Below are positions 24,101-32,844 of a stretch of DNA of 64,000 nt, piece after piece (positions within the stretch are counted from its first letter, which is position 1; each line of letters begins with the position of its first letter). The notes under the pieces were generated by a model, which saw nothing but the letters and a program-made list of their open reading frames with translations, did not search any database and was not told the origin of the DNA. The DNA comes from Paenibacillus bouchesdurhonensis. GTDB lineage: Bacteria; Bacillota; Bacilli; Paenibacillales; Paenibacillaceae. The stretch covers positions 3,774,686 through 3,838,685 of the forward strand of contig NZ_LT732548.1 in NCBI RefSeq assembly GCF_900155685.1. The letters are read 5' to 3'. Both the position numbers and the translations under genes were made by a program.

Positions 24101-24751
24101 TTATGCCCAAGTTGTTGTCGTTTCAACGGGTAAGCGGTAGGTCGGATGTCCTTCTGAAGCCGCTTTTCCAATTGAGATCAACATAACTGGTCGAAATCGC
24201 TCCTTATCTAGATTAAAAGCTTCTGCAATCTTATCTTTCTCATATCCTGCCATTGGATTCGTGTCATAGCCATGAGAACGAGCAATTAACATCAATTGCA
24301 TCGATACAAGTCCCGAATCAAGAAGGTTCACATCATTCAATTCGGCTGCCTCCAAGGATTTATAATAGGACTTCGCTTGCTGCAAAATGGTATTTTTAAT
24401 ATCCGGAATCATATATCCAAGCTCTACTGCCTTGCCGTAAATTTCATCCATATATTCAATGTTGTTCACATCATAGAACACTGCAATAACAGCTGAAGAT
24501 GTACGGACTTGCGTTTGGTTAAAAGTAGCCAAGGAAGCAAGCTTTTCTTTGCCTTCAGCGCTGTCAACGACTAAAAATCGCCAAGGTTGCATGTTAATTG
24601 CCGAAGGGGCTCGAGAAGCTTTCTCCAGTATATCCGTCATTTCTTCTCGACTAATTTTCACATCAGAATCATACGTTTTAATGGAGCGACGATTTAAAAC
24701 GATTTTGTTAAAATCGTTCGTTTTTTGAACCTTACTACTCATTAAAGTCAT
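24101..24751 (-). CDS. Nitroreductase-family protein
   Basis: The 216-residue FMN-dependent oxidoreductase carries the family landmarks NRRSIKTYDSD (phosphate-binding Arg/Ser region), APSAINMQPWRF and GYDTNPMAGYEKDKIAEAFN. It would reduce nitro compounds or quinones with NAD(P)H. RBS is AGGAGAG. A MerR-type regulator is encoded divergently 110 bases away, so induction by a xenobiotic via that regulator is plausible (inference). Confidence 0.9.
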   Translation of the reverse strand: MTLMSSKVQKTNDFNKIVLNRRSIKTYDSDVKISREEMTDILEKASRAPSAINMQPWRFLVVDSAEGKEKLASLATFNQTQVRTSSAVIAVFYDVNNIEYMDEIYGKAVELGYMIPDIKNTILQQAKSYYKSLEAAELNDVNLLDSGLVSMQLMLIARSHGYDTNPMAGYEKDKIAEAFNLDKERFRPVMLISIGKAASEGHPTYRLPVETTTTWA

Positions 24752-24829
24752 ACAAATTTCTCTCCTTTTTTATATTTGTGAGATTATGCGACATATTCAT
24801 TTGTCTCACTTTAAAAAGCGTAAACTATA

Positions 24830-24839
24830 AAGTATACTT
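24830..24839. promoter_or_regulatory. Palindrome AAGTATACTT containing the merR -10
   Basis: The perfect 10-bp palindrome contains TATACT, a good -10 for the merR gene 24 bases downstream. It lies in the shared divergent region, so a bound MerR protein could affect both genes. Confidence 0.45.
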
Positions 24840-24861
24840 CATAGCAAGTAAAGAAAATGAG

Positions 24862-25239
24862 GTGATTCAAATACAGATTAGTGAGGTTGCAAAAAATGTT
24901 AAGCTTCCGATATCTACCATTCGTTACTATGAGAAAATGGGTTTAATCCCAGAAGAGTATATATTAAGAGAAGCGAATAATTATCGAAACTATAAAATAG
25001 AAATCGTTCATCATCTAAATGTGATTAAGAATTGTCTAACTGTTGGTTTTTCAATAAATGAAGTTAAATCAATGATCTCAAAAAATAAAATAACAAAAGA
25101 TGAACAGACACATTTCCTCAAACAAAAAATATTAGAGATTGAAGAGGCACAAAAGCAATTAAATGCCTCCAAACAAGCTCTCTATGACATTCTTGAGACT
25201 GGAATTGTGTGTGAGAGTGGGTTTGCTAAACATGAATAA
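24862..25239 (+). CDS. MerR-family transcriptional regulator
   Basis: The 125-residue protein has the MerR DNA-binding head (ISEVAKNVKLPISTIRYYEKMG) and a C-terminal coiled-coil dimerisation helix (FLKQKILEIEEAQKQLNASK). I chose GTG 24862 because the longer frame begins upstream of the putative -10 at 24833, so it would not be transcribed. Its A-rich leader lacks a strong RBS. It probably controls the divergent nitroreductase gene; no effector-binding domain or Cys cluster for metal sensing is evident. Confidence 0.85.
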   Translation: MIQIQISEVAKNVKLPISTIRYYEKMGLIPEEYILREANNYRNYKIEIVHHLNVIKNCLTVGFSINEVKSMISKNKITKDEQTHFLKQKILEIEEAQKQLNASKQALYDILETGIVCESGFAKHE

Positions 25240-25289
25240 AAATCAAAAAATCCATTCTTTGAAATGGAAGAAAAGGGATTGGATAGTCA

Positions 25290-25431
25290 TTTGAGAAGAT
25301 TATTGATCTTAATCCTGATTTGATTATTTCCTGGGGAGCTGCTAATTACGAATGACTTATATTTCGATGATCCTATTGCCATTGAAAAGCAAATTGAAAT
25401 ATTCACTGAGGTGATATTGCAGGATCAATAA
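25290..25431 (+). pseudogene. Remnant of a siderophore-type ABC binding protein
   Basis: Two short pieces in different frames read KIIDLNPDLIISWGAANYE and then LYFDDPIAIEKQIEIFTEV, ending at TAA 25431. The first recalls the loop IxALKPDLIIS and the second the C-terminal helix of FecB/BtuF-like binding proteins. The middle is missing and there is no start codon. Confidence 0.5.
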
Positions 25432-25489
25432 GACAGTGCGGTTGCCCTGTCGGCGGATCTTCCGATAGGATATTTAAATTAAAAATTTA

Positions 25490-25537
25490 AACGCCCCGTG
25501 TAATCCCTGCTCAAGCAGAAATTACACGGGGCGTTTT
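25490..25537 (+). terminator. Strong terminator hairpin
   Basis: AACGCCCCGTGTAAT (25490-25504) pairs with ATTACACGGGGCGTT (25521-25535), followed by TTTA. Confidence 0.85.
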
Positions 25538-25629
25538 ACTAAAGTACACAACAATTCGCAACATTTTATAAAAACAGCTTAATCAGCTAAAGTCTATTCA
25601 CATTACATTGTTTCATTAAATTATGTATG

Positions 25630-25793
25630 GTGGAGTCTAGGGGGATCGAGACAACAGGCAGTTCAGCGCCAGCACGGCAGGGCATCATTAGCCAGCAATT
25701 GGCAAGCACAGAACCGCCTTAGTGAGCAGGGATGAGCCAGCCTAGCCATAACGTGAGGGACCTAGTGGCGATCTTTGCCGCTAGGTTTTCTTA
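25630..25793 (+). ncRNA. Candidate structured RNA upstream of the ger operon
   Basis: This GC-rich stretch of about 160 bases between AT-rich flanks ends in an intrinsic terminator, CCTAGTGGC/GCCGCTAGG followed by TTTTCTT (25761-25792). No start codon with RBS opens a convincing frame, although one frame lacks stops. It may be a small RNA or a decayed gene end; the 5' boundary is only approximate. Confidence 0.35.
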
Positions 25794-25834
25794 TGAACCC
25801 CCGAAAAAAAGCTTCTCCTTTTTGGTCACTTGCA

Positions 25835-25864
25835 TAAATACCTATGAATAGGAAATGAATACTT
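25835..25864 (+). promoter_or_regulatory. Possible sigma-G promoter of the ger operon
   Basis: TAAATA (25835-25840) and AATACTT (25858-25864) with a 17-base spacer resemble the forespore sigma-G consensus TGAATA-17/18-CATACTA (5 of 6 and 5 of 7). Germinant-receptor operons are typically sigma-G controlled. The start codon lies 31 bases downstream. Confidence 0.4.
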
Positions 25865-25894
25865 GTAGAAAACCTGTACTTTGGAGGCTTATTC

Positions 25895-27491
25895 GTGACT
25901 CAATTCCTTAAACGATTCTCGAAATCATCTTTAAAAAAACAGGCTCGGCGGGAAGTTTTACTGCAAGAAAATCATAGTCGTCCAAGCCAACAATTTGTTT
26001 CGGATTTGAATCAAAATGAACAAGCTATGAAAGAACTATTTCAAAACTGTTCCGACGTTGTATACCGCTCTATTCAAATTCATGAACAAAAGAAAACACT
26101 ACTGATCTATGTCGATGGAATGGTGGATACGAAAAGCTTAGAACAAACCTTACTTATGCCCCTAGTCCTCAAAGGAATACCGGAAAGATCGAGTAGCCTG
26201 GAGTCTTTTGAAAAACTTATCCGTGATCAAGCTATCGCAACCCGGCAAACAAAGCTGGCAAGCAATATATTAGAAACAGTGCAGGATGTTTTAAAGGGTC
26301 ACGTCGCGATTTTTGTGGAGGGAGAGAATCAAGCATTACTCGCTGACCTTAAAGGTTATGAAAAACGGCAAATTACAGAACCGACGGTCGAATCCGTCAT
26401 ACGCGGTCCCCGGGAAGGGTTTACCGAATCGTTACGAACGAATACGAGCTTATTAAGGCGAAGATTGCAAAGTGCCAGATTAAAAATCGAATCTTTAACG
26501 ATTGGAACATTGTCTCAGACGGATGTGGCCATTGTATATATTGAAGGTATTGCTCAAGATTCGATCTTGGAGGAAGTCCGGAAGAGAGTTGGCCGTATTC
26601 AGATAGATGCTGTATTGGATTCGGGATTTATTGAAGAATTTATCGAAGACAACCCCTTTTCTCCGTTCCCGCTGGTACAAAATTCAGAACGACCGGACGT
26701 AGTGCTCTCAAGCCTGTTGGAAGGCAAAATCGCTATTATAGTGGACGGCACGCCGTTTGCGCTTATTGTTCCTCTGACGTTTTGGTCGGTCGTCCAAGCT
26801 GCGGAAGATTACTATGAGCATTTCATCTATACAACAGCGATTCGGTGGCTGCGATTCATGTTGCTGGGTATTTCGTTCCTACTCCCGTCACTATATGTTG
26901 CAGCCACCACGTTCCATCCCCAGTTAATTCCAGTGAGTCTTCTGCTTAGTGTCTCTGCCGCTCGAGAAGGCGTTCCTTTTCCGGCCGTTGTGGAAGCGTT
27001 ATTGATGGAAGTCATGTTCGAGGCGCTTAGGGAAGCCGGCATTCGTTTGCCCAAACCGGTCGGTTCGACGGTCAGTATGGTCGGGGCATTGGTAATTGGG
27101 GAATCCGCGGTGCGTGCCGGCATCGTTTCGGCGCCCATGGTCATTGTTGTTGCGTTTACAGGTATAGCCTCATTTTCTATTCCCCGTTACAATTTGGGGC
27201 TAGCTTTTCGAATTCTGCGGTTCCCGCTATTAATCTTGGCGGGCACGCTAGGTTTTTACGGAATTGGCTTCGGATTAAATCGCGCTCCTTATTCATCTGG
27301 TCAATCTTCGTTCGTTTGGAGTACCTTTTCTAGCCCCGGTTGCTCCTCAGAATCCCGGAATTTTCAAGGATGTTCTGTTCCGTTCACCGCGATGGACTAT
27401 GAACGCTCGACCGACATACATTGCAGGAAGAGATAAAAAGCGCATTCCAAAAGGACAAAAGCCTGATGAAAAACGAGGGAGAAACGAATAG
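25895..27491 (+). pseudogene. Spore germination receptor A subunit (GerA family), frameshifted near the C-terminus
   Basis: GerA-type proteins are inner-membrane receptor subunits that trigger germination on nutrient binding. The N-terminal soluble part (about 1-300) and the membrane helices (RWLRFMLLGISFLLPSLYVA, PFPAVVEALLMEVMFEALRE) are intact. After FGIGFGLN the frame turns into an unrelated tail stopping at 27436. Dropping one A from AAA at 27277-27279 restores the expected IALLIHLVNLRSFGVPFLAP... tail to TAG 27491. It is therefore either a genuine one-base insertion or a sequencing error. Start GTG 25895 has RBS TTGGAGG. Confidence 0.85.
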
Positions 27492-27537
27492 GCATTGAAA
27501 ATCGTATCCGATTAGCCATTGATAGGAGTGCTTGCGA

Positions 27538-28641
27538 ATGAAAATATCCGGACTGCAGCTTTTCTGGCTGATCCTAAATACGATAACCGGCCTTGGTATT
27601 TTGTTTACGCTGTCTCCAGCCATTGCCGAGGCTAAACAAGATGCTTGGATTTCCATCACGTTGTCTGGAATAATCGGGATCTGCATGATGATCCTCGCTG
27701 TAAAGGTAAGCCTTCTTTACCCCGAGCAAACATTTATACAATATAGCCAGACGATATTAGGAAAATGGTTGGGGAAAATTCTCGTCGTTCCTTACTTTAT
27801 AATGTGGTATTCAGTAAGCGGGATTATTTTACGCAATTCCTCCGAATTTATATATGTTGCGCTGTTTAATGAAACTCCCTTAACCGTGTTATCAATCGTA
27901 GTATTAATTTTGGCGATTTACGTTGTTTATACGGGAGGCCTTGAAGGAATCGCACGTTGCAGTGAATTGATGGGCCCATTTATTGTACTTATGCTTTTGG
28001 GCACTTTCGTTCTTAGCTTAAATCAGTCGGACTGGCAGCAATTAACACCCGTCTATGCTGATTCCGGCTGGAAGTCCATTTTAAAAGGGGCAATCCCCCT
28101 CGTTGCTTTTTATGGCGATATCATCTTGTTTGTCATGGTGTTTCGTTTTCTTAGGGATTTCCGTCAAGCATTCACACGGTCCATGTGGGGAATAGCTGTT
28201 TCCTCTATTTTGACTATTGCAGCAACTGCGATGATCATTATGACATTTGGATCGACGCTCCCCTCGCGAATGTGGTTTCCTTTTTTAAGTATGACGCGAT
28301 TTATTTCCGTCTTGGGATTTATTGAAAATGTCGACATCTTTGTCGTGATCATCTGGATGTTTTCTGTTTTTATCAAATTGTCTTTGTACTTGTTTGTCAC
28401 CATTTACGGAACCGCGCAATGGCTCAATATGAAAGATTGGAGAAAGTTAATTTGGATTGTTGTTCCAATTATATTTCTTTACTCGCTGTTGCCAAAGAAC
28501 ATTACGGAGGTCGTGGTTGATTACCAACAGTCTTTGCTGCCTCGTGCTCTGCTCATCTACGCATGTGTCTTTCTCCTATTATTATGGATTGTTGGGTTGA
28601 TCCGCAAAAAGAGATCCAACAAGAAAGTGAGCCCGCAATGA
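27538..28641 (+). CDS. Spore germination receptor B subunit (GerB family)
   Basis: The 367-residue protein has about ten transmembrane helices and belongs to the APC-like spore-germination permease family. It is the presumed germinant-binding subunit of the receptor complex in the spore inner membrane. ATG 27538 lies eight bases after ATAGGAGTG; the upstream TTG of the same frame sits inside that spacing. It begins 46 bases after the restored gerA end, and its stop overlaps gerC (ATGA). Confidence 0.92.
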   Translation: MKISGLQLFWLILNTITGLGILFTLSPAIAEAKQDAWISITLSGIIGICMMILAVKVSLLYPEQTFIQYSQTILGKWLGKILVVPYFIMWYSVSGIILRNSSEFIYVALFNETPLTVLSIVVLILAIYVVYTGGLEGIARCSELMGPFIVLMLLGTFVLSLNQSDWQQLTPVYADSGWKSILKGAIPLVAFYGDIILFVMVFRFLRDFRQAFTRSMWGIAVSSILTIAATAMIIMTFGSTLPSRMWFPFLSMTRFISVLGFIENVDIFVVIIWMFSVFIKLSLYLFVTIYGTAQWLNMKDWRKLIWIVVPIIFLYSLLPKNITEVVVDYQQSLLPRALLIYACVFLLLLWIVGLIRKKRSNKKVSPQ

Positions 28642-29825
28642 AACCAATACACTTTATGATTCCTATCCTATTACTTTTGCTCATGCTATTGATGACAGGT
28701 TGCTGGGATCGCAAAGAACTAAACGACCAAGCCATTATCACCGCCTGGGGATTTGACTTGAATGAAGATAAAATGTTTACGGGGACTGCGCAGTTTGCAA
28801 TTCCGTCAAAACTAGGCGTCGGTGAAGGGAAGAGCCAGGGCAAGGCTTTTTTTACCGTATCGGGAAATGGGGAAAATATGTACGATGCCTCTAAGAATAT
28901 GCGGTTAAAACTATCAAGGCCGTGGTTTGAAGGGCATAGCGGGATAGTCCTGATTGGGGAAACATTAGCGAAACATGGCCTTGCAAACATTTTAGATGAA
29001 TTAGGCCGGGATCCAACTGTTCGGCTGCGAAGGGACATAATGCTCTTAAAGGGGGGCTCGGTACAGGATTTTCTCGAATTGACGTATCCGCTGGAAAGCC
29101 TATCCGCTGATGCTATTGTCAAAATGCATGAGACAGCTGGATTAAAGGCCAATCACACGTTACGAAACTTTTATATGGCTGCTGAGAGCGAGGAAAGCAG
29201 CCCCTTCTTGCCTGTGATCGAGATGACTGGCAGTTCTTCCGAGGGAAGCTCTGAACTAACAGATCCAAAGATGAAGCTATGGGGTTTCGCTATTTTTAAC
29301 AAGGACTCCCGTCTCGCCGGATATTTGCCGATGAATAAGGGCTACTTCCAGCAATGGATCAAAGAGCAATTGAAATCAATAATCATCACGGTGGATATTC
29401 CTGGGGAGAAGGGAAACGTCGTAGTGGAGGCAAATCATTTGAAAAGAAAAATCGTGGCATCCCCGCAGGGCACGAAGGTACATTTTCTCGTAACGCTTAG
29501 CGGAAAGGGGAAAATTCGGGAAAACAACACTCGCTTAGACTTGGCTGTTTCTAAAAACATAGCTCTGGTCCAAAATGAATTAAATACACAAGCCGGTACA
29601 TATGTCCATCAGATCATACAGGAGGTGCAGCCTCTCGGCACAGACATTTTCGGTTTTGGCGAAGCTTTTCACCGACAACATCCGTATACATGGAAAACGT
29701 TAAAAAAGGAATGGCCAGAGAAATTTGCAAAGGCGGAAGTTTCCGTTTCACTGAATCTGCAGATTCAAGAAACAGGATTAGTGGGTGCACCATATATTTT
29801 GAAAAAAAGGGAGGTCAAAAAATAA
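28638..29825 (+). CDS. Spore germination receptor C subunit lipoprotein (Ger(x)C family)
   Basis: The 395-residue lipoprotein has a hydrophobic signal and lipobox LMTGC, giving acylated Cys22, followed by the family hallmark WDRKELNDQAIITAWGFD. GerC subunits sit on the outer face of the spore inner membrane and are required for receptor function. The start overlaps the gerB stop in ATGA, so translation is coupled; the longer upstream frame was rejected because it lacks the signal peptide at its end. The gerA defect would be expected to disable this receptor unless it is suppressed. Confidence 0.92.
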   Translation: MKPIHFMIPILLLLLMLLMTGCWDRKELNDQAIITAWGFDLNEDKMFTGTAQFAIPSKLGVGEGKSQGKAFFTVSGNGENMYDASKNMRLKLSRPWFEGHSGIVLIGETLAKHGLANILDELGRDPTVRLRRDIMLLKGGSVQDFLELTYPLESLSADAIVKMHETAGLKANHTLRNFYMAAESEESSPFLPVIEMTGSSSEGSSELTDPKMKLWGFAIFNKDSRLAGYLPMNKGYFQQWIKEQLKSIIITVDIPGEKGNVVVEANHLKRKIVASPQGTKVHFLVTLSGKGKIRENNTRLDLAVSKNIALVQNELNTQAGTYVHQIIQEVQPLGTDIFGFGEAFHRQHPYTWKTLKKEWPEKFAKAEVSVSLNLQIQETGLVGAPYILKKREVKK

Positions 29826-29954
29826 ATAACAATTGCGTTGCAAATATTATGAAATCACAGATCCTAGCTATTTGAGCCGCTATTGCTTGCCATTGACGGT
29901 CTATCAAGTGGTTCGGCATCAACGGTCAGTAATCAAAATCTCCGAAAACAGAAC

Positions 29955-29979
29955 AAGGTGCCACTAATATTGGCACCTT
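29955..29979. terminator. Hairpin without clear T-run after the ger operon
   Basis: AAGGTGCCA pairs with TGGCACCTT around a 7-base loop. It lacks a following T-run, so termination efficiency is doubtful. Confidence 0.4.
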
Positions 29980-30031
29980 AGACATTGATCGCATAAGAAC
30001 AAATTTAACTTATCCAAAACAAAATACATAA

Positions 30032-30058
30032 TAAAAATAAACGGCATCTCTGCCGTTT
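30032..30058 (-). terminator. Terminator of the tRNA-Ala transcript
   Basis: AAACGGCA and TGCCGTTT form the stem; the minus-strand RNA continues ATTTTTATT. It lies 11 bases after the tRNA 3' end. Confidence 0.75.
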
Positions 30059-30069
30059 GTATTAGATGT

Positions 30070-30143
30070 TGGTGGAGCTACGCGGAATCGAACCGCGGAC
30101 TCTACACTGCCAGTGTAGCGTATTCCCGCTATACTATAGCCCC
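30070..30143 (-). tRNA. tRNA-Ala (anticodon GGC)
   Basis: The 74 bases fold into a full cloverleaf. Acceptor GGGGCTA/TAGCTCC includes G3-U70, the alanine identity pair. The D stem GTAT/ATAC has a short 7-base loop. Anticodon stem CTACA/TGTAG encloses CTGGCAG (anticodon GGC), and the T arm is CGCGG-TTCGATT-CCGCG. The 3' end carries an encoded ACCA. It reads GCC/GCU codons. Confidence 0.92.
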
Positions 30144-30200
30144 ACATATAATTTTTATTTAATTAAGCCCTGTATTTGGGGCAGTGTAACCGACAACGGT

Positions 30201-30225
30201 GGAATCCCAGCTGAGCTAAGACCCC
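30201..30225 (-). pseudogene. tRNA fragment (5' acceptor plus D arm)
   Basis: On the minus strand GGGGTCTTAGCTCAGCTGGG has the acceptor strand and D arm of a tRNA. What follows lacks an anticodon and T arm. A CTGCCCC 20-30 bases on may be the mutated 3' acceptor strand. It lies directly upstream of tRNA-Ala and is probably a deleted tRNA gene. Confidence 0.5.
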
Positions 30226-30568
30226 GTAAGCGACTATTTCATTGTATTAAATTGCTTGCTGAATGTCAAGCTCTCTGTACAGTTATCATTTTCTTGCCGG
30301 ATTCTAGCAAAAATGTGACTTCACGCTTATGTCTTAAGACGGCCTAATCCACGTTACGATCTCTGCTCCCCATTCTAAAGTCACAAAAGACACTTATCTA
30401 CCATAAAAGAAAAATAATTACATATTCATAGGGATATATGCTCTTGGTGGGATTAATAATATTCGGCTTTATAAGCATAATGGGTATATATTCCAAGTCC
30501 ATTAACATGTAAGGCTGCTGTCCAACTCGCAAGTAATCATGTTTTCAAAATGAGAGGAGTGGGAAAGA
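30226..30568. other. Intergenic region upstream of the repeat-protein gene
   Basis: It is AT-rich and contains no frame with a start and RBS. It must hold the promoter of the gene at 30569, but no clear consensus was found. Confidence 0.4.
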
Positions 30569-32380
30569 TTGATTAAATCTCTATTTCGCAGCTTAAGCTT
30601 ATGCTTTACGGTATTGGCAATTATTTTATCTGGATTTTCCGGAATCCTCGGCCTAACCACACATAGTTACGCAGCTTCCGGTTCGGAGCAAACTGCCATG
30701 GATTGGTCGAGAGATTACGGAAATCGATCATCCGGCAAAGGAGTAATTGCCACATCAGATGGTGGATATCTAATGCTAGGCGAGATTCAGGAAACAGGCT
30801 CTTCAGGTTATTTGGATTCACTTGCTTACATCGTTAAAACCGATCCGGAAGGCAATACGGAATGGGTAACGAAAATCAACTACTCCTCGAGCGACCAGGC
30901 TAGAAATGCCGTAGAAACGGAGGACGGCGGCTACTTGGTCACAGGCACAATCACGGATTACAGCGGCAAGCCTTACAGCGTACTCTACTTGGTTAAACTG
31001 GATGGCAGCGGCAACATTCAATGGGAAAATACTTATGATGACCCTTACTACCATAACTACTCTTTCTCGGTGATCGAGACCGTAGACGGCGGCTTTGCAG
31101 TCGCGGGATATGGCGCGACCAGCGCCGGCTTCTATAGCGCCTTCGCCCTTCGGACAAATATCCTCGGCGAGCAGCTGTGGTTCAAGAAATATTGGTTCGG
31201 GGACGACCAGGTTATTTATGACATCGTTCAAACCCCGGACGGCGGATTTCTCGCCGTAGGTAGTATTACAAGAGAAAACTACGAACCTGTTGAAATCCAA
31301 AGTGCCCTGCTCATCATTAAGCTGAACGGGCAAGGTCAGATGGAATGGAACAAGCAGTACCAGGATAAAACAGCAACCTTCTATGCCCATACCCTTATCC
31401 CGGCCAAAGACGGCGGCTATCTGATCGGGTACCGCAAGTCGGCATTCGGTAAAATTGCAAATATGCTGGCCAAAATCGACACTAGCGGCAGCCTGCTGTG
31501 GGAAAAAGCTTATCCCTCAGAATACGCCTCGGGAAGCAGGTCGTATAGCAAGCTGGTTTCCGCCGAGTACGGATATGCCCTGATTGGAGCCAATACAAAA
31601 GGGGACTATCCGAACGTAAGGAGACAATATGCTGTGCTGACCGTCGATGACGGGGGGCAAACGCTGGGCGATTATCTGTACGAGGGCCCGTCGCTGTATA
31701 ACCATGGCGATGCGGCCGCTGCCTCGGACGGCGGGTTCATCGTAACCGGCACGATCAAACGCGGCGACATTTACAAGGCCCAATTGAGCAAGCTGCCCAA
31801 GCCGCAGGAAGCTGCTCCGCCCGGCGAGCGGACGCTGATGAATATCGCTTTTACGGAATCCGAGAAAAAAGTGCTCAAAGGCCATAGCTCTCCTACCGTC
31901 ATTCAAGCAGTTTATTCGGACGGATATACGAATACGCTCTCAGCGGCCGCCCAGTACCTGATTGAAGATCCTTCGATTGCTGCGGTAGACGGCCTAGGCC
32001 GGATAACGGGAATCGAGCCTGGTACTACCCGCCTTATTGCAAGCCATCAAGGCTTGCAAGCCACCCTGCCAATTATCGTGCTTCCCCATGATTCAGATGA
32101 ACTCGAGCCAGCTAGCTTATATCTGGATTCCACCGAATATTCGCTCTCTGTCGGAGACAAACTGGACACAAGGACATACCTTTACGACTATTCGACTTCT
32201 TACCAGCGTATAGACATCACCCACATGACCACATTTAGAAGCGATAACCCGGAAATTGCCGACTACGACGAGAACGGCGATCTTGTGGGGCTCAAAGCTG
32301 GAACGACTAAAATATACGCTTATTACAAAGGGAGCTACAGATCCGCAACCGTTCAGGTGGTTCGCTCCTCCATCCCTTAA
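30569..32380 (+). CDS. Secreted repeat (beta-propeller-like) protein with two Ig-like domains
   Basis: The 603-residue protein has an N-terminal signal peptide (cleavage probably after SYAAS, about residue 36). About seven repeats of 50-60 residues follow, pattern T-x-DGGYLVxG...VKLDxxGNxxW, typical of propeller-forming secreted proteins (about 40-415). Two bacterial Ig-like (BIG2-type) domains come next: IAAVDGLGRITGIEPGTT and LVGLKAGTTKIYAYYKG. Start is TTG 30569 behind GAGAGGAGTGGG. A surface or matrix role is likely, function unknown. It ends just before the leuA T-box leader and has no visible terminator of its own. Confidence 0.75.
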   Translation: MIKSLFRSLSLCFTVLAIILSGFSGILGLTTHSYAASGSEQTAMDWSRDYGNRSSGKGVIATSDGGYLMLGEIQETGSSGYLDSLAYIVKTDPEGNTEWVTKINYSSSDQARNAVETEDGGYLVTGTITDYSGKPYSVLYLVKLDGSGNIQWENTYDDPYYHNYSFSVIETVDGGFAVAGYGATSAGFYSAFALRTNILGEQLWFKKYWFGDDQVIYDIVQTPDGGFLAVGSITRENYEPVEIQSALLIIKLNGQGQMEWNKQYQDKTATFYAHTLIPAKDGGYLIGYRKSAFGKIANMLAKIDTSGSLLWEKAYPSEYASGSRSYSKLVSAEYGYALIGANTKGDYPNVRRQYAVLTVDDGGQTLGDYLYEGPSLYNHGDAAAASDGGFIVTGTIKRGDIYKAQLSKLPKPQEAAPPGERTLMNIAFTESEKKVLKGHSSPTVIQAVYSDGYTNTLSAAAQYLIEDPSIAAVDGLGRITGIEPGTTRLIASHQGLQATLPIIVLPHDSDELEPASLYLDSTEYSLSVGDKLDTRTYLYDYSTSYQRIDITHMTTFRSDNPEIADYDENGDLVGLKAGTTKIYAYYKGSYRSATVQVVRSSIP

Positions 32381-32437
32381 AGGAGTACGGCAAATCGTCT
32401 TCAGCGCAAATAATTACCAAGCCATGCTAAAAATATC

Positions 32438-32466
32438 TTGATTCCCTTGCAGCGTTGTAGTAAACT
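32438..32466 (+). promoter_or_regulatory. Promoter of the leuA T-box transcript
   Basis: TTGATT (32438-32443) and TAAACT (32461-32466) are separated by 17 bases, directly upstream of the T-box leader. Confidence 0.6.
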
Positions 32467-32489
32467 AACGTCAATATTCAAATACGTCG

Positions 32490-32777
32490 AAGAGGAATAG
32501 TAGGATTGACGCAAGCGCCCAGAGAGCTGTTGGCCGGTGCAAAACAGCCGCAAGCCAGATCCGAACTCACCTTGAAGTAGCTCGCTGAAATTGTATTAGA
32601 GTAGGTGGAGCCGGAGCCTAACCGTTACAGTAGGAGGATATAAGGCCGTGTCTCGTTCGAGTGCGCAGCCCGTATCCGGTAGAGTGCATACCGTTAAGGT
32701 ATGAATCAGAGTGGTACCGCGTAAGCTGTCAACAGCCTTTCGTCTCTAATTGTTTTTGGAGATGGAAGGCTTTTTTT
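32490..32777 (+). promoter_or_regulatory. T-box riboswitch, leucine specifier
   Basis: The leader contains the stem I elements (AGTAGGA; GGTGCAAAACAGCC apical region) and a specifier stretch GAACTCACC, with CTC (Leu) at 32566-32568. The conserved T-box sequence AGAGTGGTACCGCG is at 32708-32721. A terminator follows: AGCCTTTCGTCTC paired with GAGATGGAAGGCT, then seven Ts (32734-32777). Uncharged tRNA-Leu(GAG) would stabilise the antiterminator and allow leuA transcription, as for the B. subtilis ilv-leu leader, which also uses CUC. Confidence 0.9.
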
Positions 32778-32844
32778 ATACTCCAAATACAAATAAGCTG
32801 TAAATTTATGAAAATTCTAATTCGATGGAAAGGTGGTCATTCAC

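Noticed and set aside
25660..25800. Stop-free frame within the candidate ncRNA (IETTGSSAPARQGIISQQL)
   Set aside because: No start codon or RBS, and the frame runs through an intrinsic terminator.
30066..30347. 93-codon plus-strand frame with LRGIEPRT-like text
   Set aside because: This text is typical of frames read antisense through tRNA genes; here it is the complement of tRNA-Ala.
30818..31390. 190-codon minus-strand frame inside the secreted repeat protein
   Set aside because: Shadow of the plus-strand gene, which has a signal peptide and regular repeats.
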